A stretch of 64,000 nt of DNA from an uncultured Nioella sp. (GCA_947495575.1 CANLZL010000007.1:62001-126000); one strand, 5' to 3'; positions 42,802 through 52,063 are shown, counted from the first letter of the stretch. Translations and numbers: made by a program. Notes: generated by a model from the letters alone, not told the origin.

Positions 42802-43221
42802 TCAGGAGGTTTTGCGCAGCCGGATCACAACATCCAGTTTGGCAACTTCGTACCCGTCCGGAGGGGTGGGCAGGCCGGCGATTTTCAATTGAGCGGCCTC
42901 AGCATCGATCAACTCACCCGTTTCTTCGAAATGGAAATGCGGGTGGTCATCCATGCGGGTATCAAAATAGGACCGGGTGCCATCAACGGTAATTTCCTGC
43001 ACCAGACCCGCGTCGCAAAAGGCGCGAAGGGTGTTATAGACCGTGGCCAAAGACACTTTATCGCCCACCCGGTGGGACGCGGCATGCAGACCCTCTGCCG
43101 TGACATGACGATCCTGTCCATCGCCGACCAAAAGCGTTGCCAGCGACAGCCGTTGGCGTGTCGGGCGGAGGTCGGCTTGGGCCAGCCAGTTGCGGCTACG
43201 TTCGAGGGCTTCGGGTGTCAT
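42802..43221 (-). CDS. irr: Fur-family iron response regulator Irr
   Basis: 139-aa Fur-family protein. Winged-helix residues about 18-80 (RPTRQRLSLATLLV, HVTAEGLHAAS, VSLATVYNTLRAFCDAGLVQEI) and a dimerisation domain with the HPHFHFEE motif that binds metal or haem in Irr. It lacks the CxxC pairs of typical zinc-binding Fur proteins. Position next to fabA is the Rhodobacterales order, which supports Irr over Fur. It likely represses iron-demanding pathways when iron is low. A TGA-N9-TCA motif lies 16-30 bases upstream. Confidence 0.9.
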   Translation of the reverse strand: MTPEALERSRNWLAQADLRPTRQRLSLATLLVGDGQDRHVTAEGLHAASHRVGDKVSLATVYNTLRAFCDAGLVQEITVDGTRSYFDTRMDDHPHFHFEETGELIDAEAAQLKIAGLPTPPDGYEVAKLDVVIRLRKTS

Positions 43222-43236
43222 TGGGGCGCTCTGAAG

Positions 43237-43251
43237 TGAAACTCATTCTCA
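43237..43251. promoter_or_regulatory. Candidate iron-responsive box upstream of irr
   Basis: TGA-N9-TCA (TGAAACTCATTCTCA), an imperfect inverted repeat with five of seven matching arm pairs. It fits the iron-Rhodo-box pattern described for Rhodobacterales iron genes. The motif is short and could occur by chance. Confidence 0.35.
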
Positions 43252-43415
43252 ATATAGGCCGGTCTGGCACCCATTTTCAAACCGATTCGGGTTCCCGTGC
43301 GGCTTTCAGCCATCCGGTGTTGCCTTGCACCTCTGTCTTTGGCGGTGTTAGGTGAAAGGGAAGGCGCCTGCAGTTGGGGCATGGCGTAATACAATAGGGT
43401 AAGGACAAACGACAT

Positions 43416-43925
43416 ATGGCGGGATACCCCACGAGCTTTGATCGGGACGATTTGTTGAAATGCGCACGTGGAGAGCTGTTTGGCCCCGGCAACGCGCAAT
43501 TACCCGAACCGCCAATGCTTATGATGGATCGGATTACTGACATCTCAGATGATGGTGGCGAACATGGCAAGGGCCATGTGTTGGCCGAGTTCGATATTAC
43601 CCCCGATTTATGGTTCTTCGATTGTCACTTCCCCGGAAACCCGATCATGCCCGGATGCCTCGGCCTTGATGGCCTCTGGCAGCTGACCGGCTTTAACCTC
43701 GGCTGGCGCGGCTGGACAGGTCGTGGAATGGCCGTGGGTGTGGGCGAAGTAAAACTCAAAGGCATGGTGCGTCCTGATCGTAAAATGCTGACCTACAAAA
43801 TCGACTTCAAAAAAGCCCTGCAAACCCGGCGTCTTACGATGGGTGTCGCTGATGGGATCGTCGAAGCAGATGGCGACGTGATCTACGAAGTCAAAGACAT
43901 GCGCGTGGCTTTGTCGGACGCTTGA
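43416..43925 (+). CDS. fabA: 3-hydroxydecanoyl-[ACP] dehydratase FabA
   Basis: Dehydratase and isomerase that introduces the cis double bond in unsaturated fatty-acid synthesis. Catalytic H71 in [11 protein letters not shown] and D85 in CLGLDGLW are present. Length 169 aa is normal. AAGGA a few bases before the ATG. It is divergent from irr. A strong terminator lies 22 bases after the stop, so unlike many relatives it is not co-transcribed with fabB. Confidence 0.97.
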   Translation: MAGYPTSFDRDDLLKCARGELFGPGNAQLPEPPMLMMDRITDISDDGGEHGKGHVLAEFDITPDLWFFDCHFPGNPIMPGCLGLDGLWQLTGFNLGWRGWTGRGMAVGVGEVKLKGMVRPDRKMLTYKIDFKKALQTRRLTMGVADGIVEADGDVIYEVKDMRVALSDA

Positions 43926-43947
43926 GGCGTGTCAAATTGTGTAAGAC

Positions 43948-43974
43948 AAAGAGGCCTGCGGGCCTCTTTTTTTT
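43948..43974 (+). terminator. Strong intrinsic terminator after fabA
   Basis: AAAGAGGCC (43948-43956) pairs perfectly with GGCCTCTTT (43961-43969), loop TGCG, followed by a run of T to 43974. Confidence 0.9.
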
Positions 43975-44093
43975 GGCGAGTTTCCGATTTTAGCCCAACC
44001 GGGACGCGCGTGCATAGCGAGCCTTGCACCTTACCGCGACCTTGACCTTGGCCCTGATGTGCCAGAGGATTGAAACGTTGGAGGTTGAGGCCG

Positions 44094-44921
44094 GTGGACT
44101 CCTATCTTTCCCGATCAAAATTCCGAATACGCCCTAGTGTGGCGGCTGACAGGGCGGCGATCGCCAAGCATATCTTTGGCGACGTAGAGGTTGCGAAAAC
44201 TCTCGTCCACAACGTTTCGACGACTGAGGCGGCATTGATCGCCACCGACGCCTGGGTCGATACCCTTGCCGTTGACGGGAAAAACAACCCAGGAAACCCT
44301 CAGCATATCGGCCTTTGGACTGTAATCGACGAAGCCAACGAAGGAAGGTTTGTCGGCCTTCGGGGGGTATTTGAAGCGCCGGGCCTTCCATCAAATTCTG
44401 TTGCGACCTTTGCGGCGGTCGCCAGAGATTATTGGCGGAAAGGTGTGTCTGGCGACACCTCTTTTTTGCTGTGCAAGCATGTGTTTGAGACATCTGACGT
44501 CGAGGCGATCTTTACCCGTGTTTGGCCAAAACTAAATCCCGCCAGTGATGCTGTGCAAAGGCGATTGGGCTTTGTTCCGTCGGGGCGCCACACGTTAACA
44601 GACACTTTCGGAAGCGTGCGCATGTCAGAGGTATTGGAGTTTGACCTCTGGCGGGTATCGAAGTTTCGCGAAGATGATTTTGAGGAACCATTGAGGCAAG
44701 TGTCTGTCCGCATAGGACAATTGGCTGAGGAAGGCCTCATTTCTGAAGATCTTGCTGTTGATCGTATCATGGCCGCCTTGCCAGATCGCATCGCCCGATC
44801 TGAAGGTATTCGAACGAGGATTACAACCTATGTTCGGGTTGGCCTTGCGAACCCCGCATGGGCCAGCTACCGCCTGTCTCGCGACAACTGGGCCAAACAC
44901 CCCGGGCACCAGTCCGCGTAG
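44094..44921 (+). CDS. GNAT-fold protein (ribosomal-protein acetyltransferase-like), 275 aa, GTG start
   Basis: The first about 170 residues resemble RimJ-type acetyltransferases: FRIRPSVAADRAAIAKHI, IGLWTVIDEANEGRFVGLRGVFEAP, FAAVARDYWRKGVSGDTSFLLCKHVFET and AVQRRLGFVPSGRHTLT. A C-terminal helical extension of about 80 residues (ending HPGHQSA) is unusual. I start at GTG 44094, nine bases after GGAGG; the TTG at 44070 has no such site. The gene lies between fabA and fabB, which are normally adjacent in this group, and looks slightly more AT-rich, so it is probably inserted. Function unknown. Confidence 0.75.
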   Translation: MDSYLSRSKFRIRPSVAADRAAIAKHIFGDVEVAKTLVHNVSTTEAALIATDAWVDTLAVDGKNNPGNPQHIGLWTVIDEANEGRFVGLRGVFEAPGLPSNSVATFAAVARDYWRKGVSGDTSFLLCKHVFETSDVEAIFTRVWPKLNPASDAVQRRLGFVPSGRHTLTDTFGSVRMSEVLEFDLWRVSKFREDDFEEPLRQVSVRIGQLAEEGLISEDLAVDRIMAALPDRIARSEGIRTRITTYVRVGLANPAWASYRLSRDNWAKHPGHQSA

Positions 44922-45072
44922 CCAAAAAATTTTCAGGCTGGGGCTTCTTCTTGCTAAGGCCCAGTTCATTTGGGGTTATTTTGCTGCCGCGCCTGAATTC
45001 GATAAGTGCATCTCCTTGCACCTTGCCAAGCCAATGCCCTACTAAGGAAACAGCTAATAGAGGAGGGCGTCG

Positions 45073-46302
45073 ATGCGCCGAGTAGTTGTCACCGGGTTGG
45101 GAGTAGTCTCTCCCATCGGGAATAATGCCGAAGAGGTGACGGCCTCTTTGAAAGCGGGCCGTTCGGGGATCGAGGGCGTTGAGGCCATGGTTGAACATGG
45201 TTTCCGCAGTCAGGTCGCGGGCACGTTGGATATCGATCTGGCCGCACATATCGACAAGCGCACGCTCAGGTTTATGGGGCCGGGTGCGGCCTATGCCTAT
45301 ATCGCGATGGGACAGGCGATTGCTGATGCTGGTCTGGAAGAAGATGATATCGTCAATCCGCGGACGGGTCTGATCGCGGGTTCTGGTGGGCCATCGACCT
45401 CTGCCATGTTCACGGCTCACCAGTCGGTCTTGAAAACCGGCGCGACCAAGCGGATCGGGCCGTTCTCTGTGCCAAAATGCATGAGCTCGACCATCTCTGC
45501 CAATCTGGCTACAGCCTATAAAATCAAAGGGATCAACTATTCGATCACCTCGGCCTGTTCGACCAGCCTGCATTGCATAGGCTCGGCCGCCGAACAAATC
45601 CAGTTCGGCAAGCAGGATGTGATGTTTGCAGGCGGCGGGGAAGAGCTTGACTGGACGCTCTCCTGCCTTTTTGACGCTATGGGCGCGATGAGCAGCAAAT
45701 ACAACGACACCCCAACAACAGCCAGTCGGGCATTCGACGCCAATCGCGATGGATTTGTTATTGGCGGCGGCGGTGCGATAGTGGTTCTGGAAGAGCTGGA
45801 GCGTGCAAAAGCCCGTGGCGCAACGATCTACGCGGAAGTGACCGGGTTCGGCGCGACCTCTGACGGGGCCGACATGGTCGCGCCGTCCGGTGAGGGCGGT
45901 GAGCGGGCGATGAACGTCGCGATGGCGACACTGCCTGAGGGACGCAAAGTCAGCTATATCAACGCCCACGGTACATCGACGCCGGTTGGCGATGTTGGTG
46001 AAGTTGAAGCGGTGCGCAGGGTCTTTGGTGAGGGAACTACCCCCCCCATCAGCTCAACCAAATCCATGACAGGTCACGCACAAGGCGCGGCAGGTGCATT
46101 GGAGGCTGTGTTCTGTCTGTTGATGCTGAAAGGCGATTTTATCACACCCTCGATCAATGTCGAAACGCTTGATCCGGCCCTGAACGAAGGCGAGATAGCA
46201 ACCTCGCTGGTTGGAAACGCAGGCCTCGATACTGTCATGACAAATTCATTTGGCTTCGGGGGCACCAACGGCTCCATGTTGCTTTCAAAGTATACTGGAT
46301 AA
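45073..46302 (+). CDS. fabB: 3-oxoacyl-[ACP] synthase I FabB
   Basis: Condensing enzyme that extends unsaturated acyl chains with malonyl-ACP. Catalytic C162 (SACSTSLH), histidines of NAHGTSTP and TGHAQG, and the K of STKSMTG are in place. Length 409 aa is normal. GAGGAGG precedes the ATG. fabI follows after six bases, so the two are one operon. Confidence 0.97.
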   Translation: MRRVVVTGLGVVSPIGNNAEEVTASLKAGRSGIEGVEAMVEHGFRSQVAGTLDIDLAAHIDKRTLRFMGPGAAYAYIAMGQAIADAGLEEDDIVNPRTGLIAGSGGPSTSAMFTAHQSVLKTGATKRIGPFSVPKCMSSTISANLATAYKIKGINYSITSACSTSLHCIGSAAEQIQFGKQDVMFAGGGEELDWTLSCLFDAMGAMSSKYNDTPTTASRAFDANRDGFVIGGGGAIVVLEELERAKARGATIYAEVTGFGATSDGADMVAPSGEGGERAMNVAMATLPEGRKVSYINAHGTSTPVGDVGEVEAVRRVFGEGTTPPISSTKSMTGHAQGAAGALEAVFCLLMLKGDFITPSINVETLDPALNEGEIATSLVGNAGLDTVMTNSFGFGGTNGSMLLSKYTG

Positions 46303-46308
46303 GAAACG

Positions 46309-47097
46309 ATGGCTGATTTGATGAGGGGCAAGCGGGGGCTGGTCATGGGCGTTGCCAATGATCGCTCGATCGCGTGGGGCATCGCGAAAGCCTTGCACGC
46401 AGAAGGTGCCGAATTGGCGTTTTCCTATCAGGGTGATGCGTTTGGCAAACGGGTAAAGCCGCTGGCAGACCAGGTTGGCGCCAACTTGTTGGTCGATGTG
46501 GACGTAACTGATGATGCCTCGCTGGACGCCTGCTTTGGAAAGATTGAGGAAGAATGGGGCAAGCTGGATTTTGTTGTGCATGCCATCGCCTTTTCCGACA
46601 AGAATGAATTGGCGGGACGGTTCATTGATACCAGCCGGGAAAACTTCAAGAACTCACTGACGATCTCTTGTTATTCGCTGATTGATGTGGCCCGCCGCGC
46701 AGAGCCGCTGATGACCGACGGTGGCACCATCCTGACCCTGACTTATCTGGGGTCAAACCGTGTGACGCCATTCTACAATGTCATGGGTGTGGCCAAAGCA
46801 GCATTGGAAAGCGCAGTGCGTTACCTTGCCAATGATATGGGGCCAAAGGGCATTCGGGTGAACGCAATTTCGCCGGGGCCGATGAAAACCCTTGCTGGCG
46901 CTGCCATCTCTGGCGCGCGCCGGACATTTAACACCACCAAAAACAACGCTCCGCTGCGCGACAATGCGACTTTGGAATCTATTGGCGGTACAGCCGTTTA
47001 CCTCGCCTCAGATTATGGTGCCTGCACCTCGGGCGAAATCATCGTTGTCGATGGCGGATATCACGTATTGGGAATGATGCAGCCGGAGAACCTGTAA
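46309..47097 (+). CDS. fabI: Enoyl-[ACP] reductase (NADH) FabI
   Basis: Short-chain dehydrogenase that completes each fatty-acid elongation round. N-terminal GVANDRSIAWGIA binds NADH; the active-site pair is in FYNVMGVAKAALES (Y-x6-K). Length 262 aa is normal. A terminator follows the stop. Confidence 0.97.
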   Translation: MADLMRGKRGLVMGVANDRSIAWGIAKALHAEGAELAFSYQGDAFGKRVKPLADQVGANLLVDVDVTDDASLDACFGKIEEEWGKLDFVVHAIAFSDKNELAGRFIDTSRENFKNSLTISCYSLIDVARRAEPLMTDGGTILTLTYLGSNRVTPFYNVMGVAKAALESAVRYLANDMGPKGIRVNAISPGPMKTLAGAAISGARRTFNTTKNNAPLRDNATLESIGGTAVYLASDYGACTSGEIIVVDGGYHVLGMMQPENL

Positions 47098-47120
47098 TTT
47101 CGGGCGAAACTGATTGAGAA

Positions 47121-47152
47121 AGGCCGCCTGTTGGGGCGGCTTTTCCTTTTTT
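47121..47152 (+). terminator. Terminator after fabI
   Basis: GCCGCC (47123-47128) pairs with GGCGGC (47135-47140) and is followed by TTTTCCTTTTTT. Confidence 0.85.
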
Positions 47153-47160
47153 GCGAAGCG

Positions 47161-47580
47161 CTACGCGGTTTGGTGCCAAACGTAATGCGGAGACCGTTCA
47201 CCACGGGCAAACCGAGTTGCATCAACGATGTCGACCAACAGGGACACGGCATTGGTTGCTGCAAGGATGATCAGCCAATTGGAAAGGCCGGGATCGGCAG
47301 CGATTGTGTCAATCCGCGTTGCCATCCATGCAAACATTGGCAACCACAGGGCGTGCGCTGTTCCAAGAATACGGGTGAAGCCCGCACGCCGGTACAGGAT
47401 CGTCTGTGTCACGACGGCGATGGCTGTGATGGCCAGAACAACCTGCGCCTCTAAATGGGTGATGTAGAACAGACAGGCGGCATTTACGCCAACCAGCCAG
47501 ACGCACCAGATTCGTGGCAGCCAGTTGAAGCGCAAGTAGACGATGCCAAACAGTTCCAAAACGGATTTAAGATAGGTCAT
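47161..47580 (-). CDS. Hypothetical inner-membrane protein, 139 aa
   Basis: Four hydrophobic segments (about residues 24-42, 45-63, 72-92 and 100-115) with R-rich turns between; WLPRIWCVWLVGVNAACLFYI and LGTAHALWLPMFAWMATRID are the clearest. No family recognised. AAAGGA before the ATG supports the start. It is convergent with fabI and divergent from the HxlR regulator, which might control it. Confidence 0.65.
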   Translation of the reverse strand: MTYLKSVLELFGIVYLRFNWLPRIWCVWLVGVNAACLFYITHLEAQVVLAITAIAVVTQTILYRRAGFTRILGTAHALWLPMFAWMATRIDTIAADPGLSNWLIILAATNAVSLLVDIVDATRFARGERSPHYVWHQTA

Positions 47581-47728
47581 TGGATGGTCCTTTCAGGGTC
47601 ATGCTTTTGTTGATGACCCTTGCCTATGCGTTGGCTGAGCGTCGCAATACTGCGTGAAAGATAGTAATGAACTACGGATTGCGTAGTTGGCCTTGATCCG
47701 AATAGGATTTGCACAGGGAGTTGGCGCT

Positions 47729-48433
47729 ATGAAATCCTATGGACAGTTTTGCCCGATCGCAAAGTCGACAGAGATCTTGGGGGATTCCTGGTCTTTGCTG
47801 ATCGTGCGGGAAATGCTTCTTGGCAGCACCAAGTTCTCGATGCTGCAAAAGGGGATGCCCAAGATTTCACCCACTGTGCTGAATACGCGGCTCAAAGATC
47901 TTGAGGCCAACGGAGTCATTTCAAAACGCCCCATCTCTGGCCAGCGGGGTCACGAGTATCGCCTGACGCCGGCGGGCCGTGAACTGGCCGCAGTGGTTGA
48001 ATCTTTGGCCATTTGGGGGATGCGATGGGCGCGCGATGAAATGCAGAGCGACGATATGGACGTCTCGTTCCTGATGTTCGACATCCAGCGCAATCTGGTG
48101 CTTGACGCATTGCCGGACGGAGAGACGGTTTTCTGCTTTCAGTATCCCGACCTCGATACGTTCAGCACCTGGTGGCTGGTGTGCGATGCCGGAAATATCG
48201 ATTTGTGTTTTCAAGATCCCGGAAAGGATGTGACGGTATATCTGACGGCCCATTCGAAGGATATGATTGGCATCTGGATGGGAGATATCACTGTGGCCGA
48301 TGCAAGGGCCGATGGCCGTCTGGATGTCATCGGAGACAAGTTGATATCCGGGCGTATGTCCAAATGGTTTCCGCGCAGCTCGGCCGCCGACGTGCCGCGT
48401 CCAACCGCCGCCGAACGTGCCAGTGGAAAATAA
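47729..48433 (+). CDS. HxlR-family transcriptional regulator with C-terminal extension, 234 aa
   Basis: The HxlR winged helix occupies residues 1-95 (CPIAKSTEILGDSWSLLIVREMLLG, KISPTVLNTRLKDLEANGVI, HEYRLTPAGRELAAVV). A C-terminal region of about 130 residues resembles a SCP2-type sterol-carrier fold, absent from simple HxlR proteins and possibly a lipid-ligand sensor. CAGGGAG before the ATG supports the start. Divergent from the membrane protein gene, with about 150 bases between. Confidence 0.85.
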   Translation: MKSYGQFCPIAKSTEILGDSWSLLIVREMLLGSTKFSMLQKGMPKISPTVLNTRLKDLEANGVISKRPISGQRGHEYRLTPAGRELAAVVESLAIWGMRWARDEMQSDDMDVSFLMFDIQRNLVLDALPDGETVFCFQYPDLDTFSTWWLVCDAGNIDLCFQDPGKDVTVYLTAHSKDMIGIWMGDITVADARADGRLDVIGDKLISGRMSKWFPRSSAADVPRPTAAERASGK

Positions 48434-48435
48434 TA

Positions 48436-48458
48436 CAAGCGCCCGCATGAGGCGCTTG
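48436..48458. terminator. Hairpin between hxlR and the FKBP gene
   Basis: CAAGCGCC (48436-48443) and GGCGCTTG (48451-48458) form a perfect stem with loop CGCATGA; it lies between two convergent genes. There is no long T run, so it is a weak or bidirectional terminator. Confidence 0.6.
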
Positions 48459-48484
48459 TTGATTGTAGCGTTAAAGTTACAGCT

Positions 48485-48913
48485 TCAGGCGACCGAGACG
48501 ATCTGGACGGCAAAGGTCAGGTCCTGACCGGCCAGCGGGTGATTTGCATCCAGGGTCACTTCGGTATCGGTCACTTCTTTGACAACAACCGGGATTGCCT
48601 GTCCGTTTGGAGAAGACATCTGCAGCTGTGTGCCGGGATCAAGTGGAATATTGTCAGGTATGTTGCTGCGTGGGATCACCTGAAGCCCTTTGGGGTCATG
48701 GTCACCATAGGCTTGCGCTGCGGGAACTGTGACGGTTTTCTCGTCCCCCGCCGTCATGCCCTGAAATGCGGCCTCAAGCCCGGGGATGATCTGCCCTTGT
48801 CCCATGGTGAAGCTCAGCGGGTCGCGCCCATCAGAACTGTCAAAGACCGATCCATCTGTCAGGGTGCCAGTGTAGTGGAATGCAACCGTTTTGCCATCTG
48901 CGGCTTGGGTCAT
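48485..48913 (-). CDS. FKBP-type peptidyl-prolyl cis-trans isomerase, 142 aa
   Basis: SlyD-like FKBP isomerase. VAFHYTGTLTDGSVFDSSDGRDPLSFTMGQGQIIPGLEAAFQGMTAGDEKTVTVP is the FKBP core, with an inserted-flap region and closing LANHPLAGQDLTFAVQIVSV. Cytoplasmic folding helper. The histidine-rich tail of E. coli SlyD is absent. ATG at 48913 follows AAGGAC. Confidence 0.9.
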   Translation of the reverse strand: MTQAADGKTVAFHYTGTLTDGSVFDSSDGRDPLSFTMGQGQIIPGLEAAFQGMTAGDEKTVTVPAAQAYGDHDPKGLQVIPRSNIPDNIPLDPGTQLQMSSPNGQAIPVVVKEVTDTEVTLDANHPLAGQDLTFAVQIVSVA

Positions 48914-49042
48914 GGGGAAGTCCTTTGGATAGGAGAAATCAGTGGCGGAGGCTGACGCATACAAGCCTGCAACGCCGGATGAGGGCGACACACTAACTTG
49001 GCCTGCGAGGTTGTAAACCCGAAACCTGGACCTTGCCTGGCC

Positions 49043-49438
49043 TCATTCCGTGTCGGCGACAACTGCATCCACTTCTATCTCAACTAACCATTCGGGGTTC
49101 ACGAACCTGTTCACCTCCATAATGGTATCTACTGGCATGGCGTCCCGACAAAACCTCTTTCGTACGTCGATGACATCTTTCCAGACCGAGATATCTGTCA
49201 AAAGGATCCGAGTTCGAACCACATCGTGCCAGCCAGATCCAGCCTGTGCCAGTGCATCACCGGCGATCTCGAAGCAGCGTTCAGCTTGTTCCGCCGCATT
49301 GCCTACTCCAACTGTTCTTCCATCAATCCCAACCGGTGCAGTTCCACCGATGCTGATGTAGGGGCCAACTCGGATCGCGCGCGAAAAGCCGACGATCTTC
49401 TCCATTGGGTTTCCATTTGAGACGCGAGTACGTTTCAT
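49043..49438 (-). CDS. RidA/YjgF/Endoribonuclease L-PSP-family protein, 131 aa
   Basis: Imine deaminase family of trimeric RidA fold. PYISIGGTAPVGIDG and ERCFEIAGDALAQAGSGWHDVVRTRILLTDISVW are the family blocks, with the arginine of VRTR in the usual place. The exact substrate is unknown; this is the longer N-terminal subgroup. Divergent from the haloacid dehalogenase operon. Confidence 0.88.
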   Translation of the reverse strand: MKRTRVSNGNPMEKIVGFSRAIRVGPYISIGGTAPVGIDGRTVGVGNAAEQAERCFEIAGDALAQAGSGWHDVVRTRILLTDISVWKDVIDVRKRFCRDAMPVDTIMEVNRFVNPEWLVEIEVDAVVADTE

Positions 49439-49556
49439 TGACCTTTCTCCGATCCACGATGATTGAGTTTCGTTAGGTTTAGCACATGGTTCTTGCCTAC
49501 GCGTGCTCTTCCCTCTCTGCGTCCTCTATGCAAGTTTGCGGCGGAAGGAGATTGTC

Positions 49557-50243
49557 ATGCCCATTACCACATGCGTATTTGATGCCTATGGCACCTTGTT
49601 CGATGTCAATGCTGCAGCCCGGTCTGTTGCAGCCGAACCCGGACAGGACGCGTTTGCGGCTGTCTGGGAAGAGGTCAGCGCACATTGGCGAGCAAAGCAA
49701 CTGCAATATACATGGATCAGAGCGATCACCGGGCGGCACGTCGATTTCTGGCAAGTCACTCAAGATGGGCTGGATTGGGCGCTTGAAAAGACCGGTCAGA
49801 CCCATCCGGAATTGAGGGAGCGGCTATTGGGGCTCTACTTTACGCTGGCCGCTTATCCTGAAGTGCCGGACATGCTGACCGCGCTGAAAACGGCCGGAAT
49901 GAACACGGCAATCCTGTCAAATGGCTCGCCCGAGATGTTGAATGGCGCCGTGGACAGCGCCGGAATTGGCGCGGTGCTGGATGACAGTCTGAGCGTCGAG
50001 GCCGTGGGCATATTCAAGCCCGATCCACGGATCTACCAATTGGTGACAGACCGCTTTGGCTGCAATCCAGATGAGGTGCTATTTGTGTCATCGAACGGGT
50101 GGGATGCGACCTCGGCCAAGGCTTACGGGTTCCGCGTGTTGTGGGTAAACCGCGCGGGGGAGCCCCTCGACCGATTGCCCGACGCACCGGATGTCATTGC
50201 GCCCGATCTGACCAATGTTCCCGAAATCGCAGGACAGCTATAG
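49557..50243 (+). CDS. (S)-2-haloacid dehalogenase type II
   Basis: HAD-superfamily enzyme that removes halogen from short 2-haloacids. Nucleophile D9 in CVFDAYGTLFD, then SNGSPEML, the lysine in FKPDPRIYQ, and SSNGWDATSAKAYGF are all conserved. Length 228 aa. AAGGAG six bases before ATG. First gene of a four-gene operon with gaps of zero or negative length. Confidence 0.92.
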   Translation: MPITTCVFDAYGTLFDVNAAARSVAAEPGQDAFAAVWEEVSAHWRAKQLQYTWIRAITGRHVDFWQVTQDGLDWALEKTGQTHPELRERLLGLYFTLAAYPEVPDMLTALKTAGMNTAILSNGSPEMLNGAVDSAGIGAVLDDSLSVEAVGIFKPDPRIYQLVTDRFGCNPDEVLFVSSNGWDATSAKAYGFRVLWVNRAGEPLDRLPDAPDVIAPDLTNVPEIAGQL

Positions 50244-51083
50244 ATGCAGAGCTTCAAGACGGCCGATGGGCTGACCCTGGCCTATGACGTAACGGGACAG
50301 GGGCCGGACCTTCTTTGTCTGGCTGGTCTTACACGGAATATGGATGATTTCCTGCCCGTAGTGGATGGGTTTGCGGATCATGCGCGAGTCATACGGTTGG
50401 ACAGTCGCGGGCGCGGCGCATCCGATTTCGATCCCAACTTCATGAATTATTCCATTTTGCAGGAGGCACAGGATGCTCTGGCCCTGATGGATCATTTGGC
50501 CCTTGAAAAGGTGGCGGTACTGGGCACGTCGCGCGGTGGGCTATTGGCCATCACTATGCAGGCGCTCCGCCCCGGATGCCTCAGCGCGGTTATCTTCAAT
50601 GATATCGGGCCGGATATCGACAAGGCGGGGTTGCAGTTCATCGAGATCTATCTGGGTCGCCCGCCGATCTACAACACGATGTCAGAGGCGCTGGAGCGTC
50701 GCCCCTCTGATATGGCAGCAGCCGGGTTCCATAACGTGTCAGGCGAAACATGGGCTGCACATTGTCGGGCGCTTTGGTCTGAAACCGCCGAAGGAAAGTT
50801 AGCGCTGCGATACGACCCCAAGTTGCGCGATGCGGTCCTAAGCCATCCGGCAGGGTTAGAACCACCAGATCTTTGGCCCTTTTTCGACGCGCTGAAAGAT
50901 GTGCGCCTTGGTCTGATCCGGGGGCAGCATTCGAACATCCTGGCCCGCAAGACGTACGACGAAATGTGCCGCCGCCGCCCAGATATGGCAGCAGCAGAAG
51001 TGCCGGATCGTGGCCATGTGCCGTTTTTGAATGAACCCGAAGCCCAGATGATTATCGCGTCAGTGTTGGAGCAAATTGCATGA
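50244..51083 (+). CDS. Alpha/beta-fold hydrolase, 279 aa
   Basis: Cytoplasmic esterase-like fold: nucleophile S96 in GTSRGG, the acid in RLDSRGRGASD region and the histidine in PDRGHVPF near the C-terminus. ATG begins directly after the dehalogenase TAG. It may act on products of the same pathway; substrate unknown. Confidence 0.88.
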   Translation: MQSFKTADGLTLAYDVTGQGPDLLCLAGLTRNMDDFLPVVDGFADHARVIRLDSRGRGASDFDPNFMNYSILQEAQDALALMDHLALEKVAVLGTSRGGLLAITMQALRPGCLSAVIFNDIGPDIDKAGLQFIEIYLGRPPIYNTMSEALERRPSDMAAAGFHNVSGETWAAHCRALWSETAEGKLALRYDPKLRDAVLSHPAGLEPPDLWPFFDALKDVRLGLIRGQHSNILARKTYDEMCRRRPDMAAAEVPDRGHVPFLNEPEAQMIIASVLEQIA

Positions 51084-52063
51084 CAGATATAGCGGCGATC
51101 CGTGCGGCAGCATCACGGATCAAAGACCATGCCCGACGGACGCCTCTCTTGTCCTCTCCCTTTCTGGATGAGATCGCGGGGCGCCGGGTTTTGGTGAAAC
51201 CAGAGGCGCTGCAACACACAGGCAGCTTCAAATACCGCGGTGCGTTTTCTGCCATTTCGGCCTTGCCTGCTGATGCGCGTGCGAAAGGCGTTCTGGCCTA
51301 TTCCTCGGGCAATCATGCGCAGGGAATTGCACTGGCCGCGCAGCAACATGAAACTCCCGCCGTGGTGGTGATGCCAGCCGATGCACCGGCCCTGAAAATC
51401 GCGAACACACGGGCTTATGGGGCCGAAGTGGCGCTTTACGACCGTCCTGGTGGTGAAAACCGTGAAGACATTGGACAGGCCTTGGCGGCCGAACGGGACC
51501 TGACCCTGATCCGCCCCTATGATGAGCCATTGGTGATTGCCGGACAGGGAACCGTTGGTTTGGAGATCGCTGAGGACGCCAATACGCTTGGGATTACGTC
51601 TGCCGATGTTCTGGTGTGCTGCGGCGGCGGTGGGCTGACCTCCGGTCTGGCCCTTGCACTTGAAGCTGATGCGCCGGGCCTACGTCCGCGTCCGGTTGAG
51701 CCGGAGGGGTTTGACGATGTCGCGCGTTCTTTGGCGTCTGGTAAGATTGAAAGAAATGCGCAACTGGCGGGCTCCATCTGCGATGCGATCATCACACCCA
51801 GCCCTGGCGAAATCACCTTCCCGATCCTGAAACGCCTTTGCGGCCCCGGCCTTGCAGTGCCCGATGTTGACTGCTTGCGTGCCATGGCGCTGGCGTTTTT
51901 GCGGTTGAAAATCGTCTTGGAGCCAGGCGGGGCCATCGCCTTGGCTGCTGCGTTGTTTCATGGGGACCAGATCGAAGGTGACACGGTGATCATTGTCGCG
52001 TCTGGCGGTAATGTTGATCCTTCTGTCTTTGCAGAGGCTCTGAATACCTTGGGAGAGGCTTAA
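51080..52063 (+). CDS. Threonine/serine dehydratase-like PLP enzyme, 327 aa
   Basis: Type II fold PLP enzyme. The PLP lysine is K51 in TGSFKYRGA; the phosphate-binding glycine loop is CCGGGGLTSG. N-terminal IKDHARRTPLLSSPFLDE is the family opening. Relatives deaminate threonine or serine, racemise serine, or act on hydroxyaspartate. It overlaps the hydrolase stop in ATGA. It lacks a regulatory ACT domain. Confidence 0.9.
   Translation: MTDIAAIRAAASRIKDHARRTPLLSSPFLDEIAGRRVLVKPEALQHTGSFKYRGAFSAISALPADARAKGVLAYSSGNHAQGIALAAQQHETPAVVVMPADAPALKIANTRAYGAEVALYDRPGGENREDIGQALAAERDLTLIRPYDEPLVIAGQGTVGLEIAEDANTLGITSADVLVCCGGGGLTSGLALALEADAPGLRPRPVEPEGFDDVARSLASGKIERNAQLAGSICDAIITPSPGEITFPILKRLCGPGLAVPDVDCLRAMALAFLRLKIVLEPGGAIALAAALFHGDQIEGDTVIIVASGGNVDPSVFAEALNTLGEA

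Noticed and set aside
44821-45969. 382-codon open frame on the minus strand
   Set aside because: Antisense to fabB with no ribosome-binding site or family match.
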